Part shown: positions 60,252-64,000 of the stretch, one piece after another
Numbering within the stretch: position 1 is the first letter of the stretch
How the letters are laid out: every line of letters begins with the position of its first letter
Source: DASWTL01 sp966250385
Lineage (GTDB): Bacteria; Bacteroidota; Bacteroidia; Sphingobacteriales; Sphingobacteriaceae
Assembly: GCA_966250385.1 (NCBI GenBank)
Contig: CBINHC010000005.1
Coordinates: 1-64,000 of the forward strand
Direction: 5' to 3'
Length of the DNA stretch: 64,000 nucleotides
Made by a program: the position numbers and the translations under genes
The notes under the pieces: model-generated
Seen by the model: only the letters and a program-made list of their open reading frames with translations
What the model was told of the DNA's origin: nothing
The model's database searches: none

Positions 60252-61268
60252 TTATGCGGATATGGCGGAAGTCTGGTACCGGCCCACTACCTGGGCGAAC
60301 GCGTCTTCCCAGTCAGCCGTGAAGCGCCGGATATTGAAACGCGCCTCAGCCACTTTCCGGCCTTCCGACCCAAGTCTGAACGCCAGATCAGGATCCCTGA
60401 TCAGCCGCTTCATCTGGTCGATGAGATAATGCACGTTGGTATGCAGGACTCCTGAGACGCCGTCCCGGATCACCGTCACCATCTCCGTGGTCGCCAGTCC
60501 GACGACCGGGATGCCGAGCATCATGGCCTCAAGGACCGACAGTCCCAGGCTGGTATACCGGATGGGATTCAGAAAGAACCGGTACTCGCTGATGAAAGAC
60601 GGCAGGTCCGGGTGCCGGACTTCACCCAGCCCCAGATCCGCGGAACCCATCCCGATCAGATCAACGGGGACTTCTTTCCGGATGGCTTCGAACAGGTCCG
60701 CGCCCAGGCGGCGTCCCCGTTTGTCGAGGTTGTTGATCACGACGATCCCTCGCTCCTTTTTCCCGGTGTAGGGAATTGCCGGAACGATCACCCCGTGATC
60801 AATGACCCGGGTGGGCGTCCGGTTATTGTTCCACATCAGGCAGTTGAAGTGCGTGACATGCACCAGCAGGACTTCAGGATCATCGACCGGGTGACAGGTA
60901 TCGGTCGGCACCTGGCGCGGCGGGTCATGTTCGAGGTAAATCCGCGGAAGCCTGCGCTGCTCCTCGGTGAGAATTTCGTACTGGTCGTGCAGATAATTTT
61001 TCGGGGACTGGAACAGGATGACGTCGAACTCCTGCCGCGGAAGATCGTTGACATGGATCTCGCGGACATTCGGCCCGAAAGGAAACGTTTCCCCCCGGCC
61101 GTAATATCCCTCTTCGGGAAAATCCTTCACCGGGATACAGATCTCGTAATTGCCCTGGGACAGGTAGAACAGGTAACTTCCATGAATATGCCAGGTCAGG
61201 ATCCTGAACTTCTTCCGGAATGCCGCCGGGTCCGGGATATAAAAAGGACTATTGTGGTAATTTTCCAT
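60252..61268 (-). CDS. Glycosyltransferase (GT4-like)
   Basis: A protein of about 338 residues with a GT-B-type C-terminus: GIVVINNLDKRGRRLGADLFEAI, VDLIGMGSADLGLGEV, YRFFLNPIRYTSLGLSVLEAMMLGIPVVGLATTEM with the E-x(7)-E-like retaining motif. The N-terminal part (FRILTWHIHGSYLFYLSQGNYEICIPV) recognises the acceptor side. The start is uncertain: ATG 61268 (MENYHNSPF) or ATG 61307 (MEYLLDTC); neither has a good RBS. It lies downstream of ppx and 36 nt upstream of the SDR gene. Confidence 0.8.
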   Translation of the reverse strand: MENYHNSPFYIPDPAAFRKKFRILTWHIHGSYLFYLSQGNYEICIPVKDFPEEGYYGRGETFPFGPNVREIHVNDLPRQEFDVILFQSPKNYLHDQYEILTEEQRRLPRIYLEHDPPRQVPTDTCHPVDDPEVLLVHVTHFNCLMWNNNRTPTRVIDHGVIVPAIPYTGKKERGIVVINNLDKRGRRLGADLFEAIRKEVPVDLIGMGSADLGLGEVRHPDLPSFISEYRFFLNPIRYTSLGLSVLEAMMLGIPVVGLATTEMVTVIRDGVSGVLHTNVHYLIDQMKRLIRDPDLAFRLGSEGRKVAEARFNIRRFTADWEDAFAQVVGRYQTSAISA

Positions 61269-61359
61269 CGGGTCTGATTGAGAACATGTATCTAACAAGT
61301 ACTCCATACCGATGTTTTGTGCCCTGTACAACTTTCCTGCCAGCCCGGGAGCTTCGGCA

Positions 61360-62247
61360 TCAACGGAACTCGTGCTGGTGCTTCTCGACCAGGAGCTGGA
61401 TGATTCCGTCCACCAGGCCGGCCTTGGGCACATAGATCGACTTCACACCGGCCCATTTCATCACCGTCAGGAAGATTTCCGAAGCGGGCATGATCACATC
61501 CGCCCTGTCTTCGTTCAGCCCCAGCTGCGTGATCCGTTCCTTGAGCGAAAATGAGCTGAGATGATTATATAATGCGCGAAGCCTGACGAAGGTCAGTGCC
61601 GTACCCTCCTTTTCCTGCGACATCTTGAAGAGCTTGTTGATATTTCCGCCGGTTCCGATGCCGATCGGATTTTTGATCGGGCGGGTATGCTGGCGGATCC
61701 ACTCCTTCAGTTCCTTCCAGGTCTCTTCCTTATCCTGGTTATCCAGCATCCGGATGGTCCCGATATCGAACGACCGCGAAGCTTTCAGCTCCTGTCCGCA
61801 AAAAACGGACAGTTCGGTACTTCCGCCTCCCACATCGATGTACAGGTAATTCTTTTTCCGGTCCAGGTGCTGTTCGATATGACTGGAATAGATAATGCTT
61901 GCCTCTTTTCCGCCTTCGATGATCTCCAGGTCGATTCCGGCCTCCCGGCGGATCCGCTCCACGACCTCCGGGCCGTTTACGGATTCCCGCATGGCCGAGG
62001 TGGCACAGGCCATATAATCGCTGACCTTGTAGACGTCCATCAGGTGCCTGAAGGCCATGAAGGTCTTCAACAGGTCTTCCGCCTTATGGTCGGACAGCCT
62101 TTTGTTCAGGAACGCGTCATCCCCCAGGCGCAGGGGAACCCTGATCAGCGAATTCTTTTTAGAAGTGACTTCTGATCCTTTCATGACCAGATCGGCAATC
62201 AACAGCCGGACCGCATTGGATCCTACATCTATGGCAGCGTATCTCAA
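61360..62247 (-). CDS. ppx: Ppx/GppA family exopolyphosphatase
   Basis: A 295-residue ASKHA-fold phosphatase acting on polyphosphate ends or on pppGpp. AAIDVGSNAVRLLIA is the first phosphate loop, ACATSAMRESVNGPEVVERIRREAGIDLEIIEGGKEASIIY the classic Ppx stretch, and YIDVGGGSTELSVF the second phosphate loop. It lacks the C-terminal HD-like domain of E. coli Ppx and so is a short form. The TTG start at 62247 overlaps the ppk1 stop by 4 nt (TTGA), so synthesis and degradation of polyphosphate are translationally coupled. Confidence 0.93.
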   Translation of the reverse strand: MRYAAIDVGSNAVRLLIADLVMKGSEVTSKKNSLIRVPLRLGDDAFLNKRLSDHKAEDLLKTFMAFRHLMDVYKVSDYMACATSAMRESVNGPEVVERIRREAGIDLEIIEGGKEASIIYSSHIEQHLDRKKNYLYIDVGGGSTELSVFCGQELKASRSFDIGTIRMLDNQDKEETWKELKEWIRQHTRPIKNPIGIGTGGNINKLFKMSQEKEGTALTFVRLRALYNHLSSFSLKERITQLGLNEDRADVIMPASEIFLTVMKWAGVKSIYVPKAGLVDGIIQLLVEKHQHEFR

Positions 62248-64000
62248 GGTCGTTTATTTTTAAATTTCAGGTATGTATAAATATCTTCCTGGGCCCGGTA
62301 ACGCGGACCGCCACTCTTTTTGTAACTGTTTGAATTGGTAGCATCAATGACCCTGGACTTCGTGTTGTCCTTCAGCTGAAGATCGATGATATCACAGATC
62401 TCTTTTCTGATGCGCGGATCCAGCAAGGGGAATCCGACCTCCACCCGGTGATCCAGGTTCCGCGTCATGATATCGGCCGATGACAAATAGACCCGCGGAT
62501 CTCCGTGGTTCGAAAAGATCCAGACCCGGGCGTGCTCCAGAAATTTATCGATGATGCTGTACACTTCGATATTGGAACTGAACCCTTCGACCCCGGGAAC
62601 CAGGCAGCACATTCCGCGGACGATGAGCCGGATCCTGACCCCGGCATTGCTGGCCTGGTAAAATTTGCGGATCACATCTTCATCGCACAGGCTGTTCATT
62701 TTCAGGATCATCGAACCCGTACCTCCCGAACGGGCCGCCGTGATCTCGGCATCGATCAGGTCATACAGCTTCTGACGGCTCTCCAGGGGCGAAACGATCA
62801 GGTGCCGGTATCCGCGGTAAAATACTTTTTGTTCCAGCCCCCTGAACAGCTTGGCCAGCTCGGAGGTGATCCCCCGGTGGGCGGTGAACAGGCTGTGGTC
62901 ACAGTACAGCCGCGCGGTCTTTTCATTGAAATTCCCGGTCGCCAGTATCCCGTAATATTGTTTCCTGCCCTTTTCCATCCGGCTGATCAGGCAGATCTTC
63001 GAGTGAACCTTATAGTCCAGCATTCCATAGTTCACCTCCACGGACTCTTCCTCCAGGCGGTTGGTCCAGAAGATATTGGCCTGCTCATCAAAGCGCGCCT
63101 TCAGTTCAAGTAAAACCTTCACCTTCTTGCCGTTCTTGGCCGCGTTGATCAGCGCATGAATGATGCGGGAGTTTTCCGCCAGCCGGTACAGCGTAATGCT
63201 GATCTCGGTAACCTTCGGATCAATCGCGGCCTCCCGGAGCAGGTGAATGGTATAATCGAAGGACTGATAGGGCAGATTCACCAGAAAATCGCGGCTTGCG
63301 ATCTGCGCAAACATGCTCTTCCCCGTACTGAGCTCCCGGATCGGGAGCGGTTCGGCAGGCGGGTAAACCAGCTCTTTCGGACCGATGGCCGGGAAATTAA
63401 TGAAGTCTTTAAAGTTGTGATAGCGGTTACCCGGAATCAGCGCATCGGACCCCAGGTCAAGCTGCGCCACCAGGTAGGTCAGCATCTCCAGGGGCATCGC
63501 GCTGTCGTAAAGCAGCCGCATGGGTTTCCCTTTCTTGCGCTTCTGCAAACTTTTGGTCAGCGCGTCAATGAACTTTTCACTGACGTGCCGGTCCAGGTCA
63601 AGCTCCGAATCGCGGGTCAGCTGGATGGAAAAGGCCTCGATCCTGTCGTACTCGAAAATGAAAAAGATATCATCCAAGCAGTACCGGATAATGTCGTCCA
63701 ACAGGATGATGAACTGCAGATGGTTCGTTTCCGGAAGGACGAGGAACCGCTCCAGGATATCGGTCGGGATTTCCACCAGGGCGTACCGTACCTTTTCCTT
63801 CTGCCCGGACCGGCTGAGCTTTACAAAAAAATAAATGGCCCGGTCCTTCAGTTCGGGCAGCGCCTTATCTTTCTCCAGCATGACAGGGACCAGGTTGGAC
63901 AGTATCCTGTCCCGGAAGTATTGCCGGACAAACCGGCCGCGGGATACATTCAGCTGGTTCTCATTCAGGATAAAGATCTTCTGTTCGGCCAGCTGCCTGA
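62244..64000 (-). CDS. ppk1: Polyphosphate kinase 1, 5' end outside the window
   Basis: Polymerises the gamma phosphate of ATP into polyphosphate. About 585 C-terminal residues are visible; the N-terminus lies beyond 64000, as the open frame runs to the edge (RQLAEQKIFILNENQLN...). The catalytic C-terminal domains show YKVHSKICLIS with the phosphohistidine, GILATGNFNEKTARLYCDHSLFT, FLEHARVWIFSNHGDPRVYLSSADIMTRNLDHRVEVGFPLLD and the arginine-rich NGKKVKVLLELKARFDEQANIFW. The ATG at 63881 is internal, not a start. The stop overlaps ppx by 4 nt. Confidence 0.95.
   Translation of the reverse strand, partial: RQLAEQKIFILNENQLNVSRGRFVRQYFRDRILSNLVPVMLEKDKALPELKDRAIYFFVKLSRSGQKEKVRYALVEIPTDILERFLVLPETNHLQFIILLDDIIRYCLDDIFFIFEYDRIEAFSIQLTRDSELDLDRHVSEKFIDALTKSLQKRKKGKPMRLLYDSAMPLEMLTYLVAQLDLGSDALIPGNRYHNFKDFINFPAIGPKELVYPPAEPLPIRELSTGKSMFAQIASRDFLVNLPYQSFDYTIHLLREAAIDPKVTEISITLYRLAENSRIIHALINAAKNGKKVKVLLELKARFDEQANIFWTNRLEEESVEVNYGMLDYKVHSKICLISRMEKGRKQYYGILATGNFNEKTARLYCDHSLFTAHRGITSELAKLFRGLEQKVFYRGYRHLIVSPLESRQKLYDLIDAEITAARSGGTGSMILKMNSLCDEDVIRKFYQASNAGVRIRLIVRGMCCLVPGVEGFSSNIEVYSIIDKFLEHARVWIFSNHGDPRVYLSSADIMTRNLDHRVEVGFPLLDPRIRKEICDIIDLQLKDNTKSRVIDATNSNSYKKSGGPRYRAQEDIYTYLKFKNKRP

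Overview
This window looks like chromosomal DNA of a Bacteroidota bacterium, probably near Chitinophagales or Sphingobacteriales (inference; no marker was searched). The case rests on repeated Bacteroidota-type promoters (TTTG, about 19 nt, TAnnTTTG), a TonB-dependent receptor with a carboxypeptidase-regulatory-like N-terminus, the futalosine menaquinone genes mqnA and mqnE, an EF-G2-type second elongation factor, a serC-serA-DUF1015 operon and a PASTA-rhodanese-MltG envelope cluster. GC content is moderately high by eye. Coding density is high, with many 1-10 nt gaps and 4-nt start/stop overlaps.

Layout. 0.2-9.7 kb: MATE exporter, small proteins, a broken TlpA-like thioredoxin gene (one nonsense codon plus one frameshift) behind aroQ, xerD, prmC, then ribD-DMT transporter-YigZ-nucleoside phosphorylase-dihaem cytochrome c. 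9.7-13.3 kb: mqnE-histidine phosphatase-mqnA and a stand-alone receiver protein. 13.5-25.3 kb: FKBP isomerase, serC-serA-DUF1015, rpe-TonB receptor, ZIP and CDF metal transporters, rpsO-pnp. 25.4-30.6 kb: ddl, PASTA protein, rhodanese, MltG, thioesterases and a YihY/BrkB membrane protein (cell wall and envelope).

30.7-40.4 kb is the accessory part. Two identical tRNA-Ser(UGA) genes, each with its own near-perfect promoter, flank about 2 kb of small SRPBCC, VOC and DUF2200 genes. They are followed by a secreted 900-aa protein with nine tail-fibre-like repeats, a secreted arabinofuranosidase-like/Lcl-like protein, and an ArsR-SRPBCC-VOC set with two palindromic operators laid over its promoter.

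40.4-53 kb: AGCS amino-acid symporter, a rifampicin phosphotransferase-like enzyme, EF-G2 with altered GTPase motifs, a Tat-exported GH109-like enzyme, an exported phosphatase-family protein, two tiny genes, DUF2784, cysE-cysM and an FMN reductase. 53-62.3 kb: two converging operons carrying a NodU/TobZ-type carbamoyltransferase, three glycosyltransferases (GT2, GT9, GT4-like), a bifunctional HldE, an SDR and a PEBP protein. This suggests a heptose-containing, possibly carbamoylated glycan. ppx and ppk1 (polyphosphate) follow, with ppk1 cut by the window end.

The best candidates for something undescribed are the carbamoyltransferase/heptose glycan locus, the tail-fibre-like secreted repeat protein with its partner, the duplicated tRNA-Ser locus, and a set of genes whose -7 promoter box ends 4-8 nt before the start codon, implying leaderless or nearly leaderless mRNAs.
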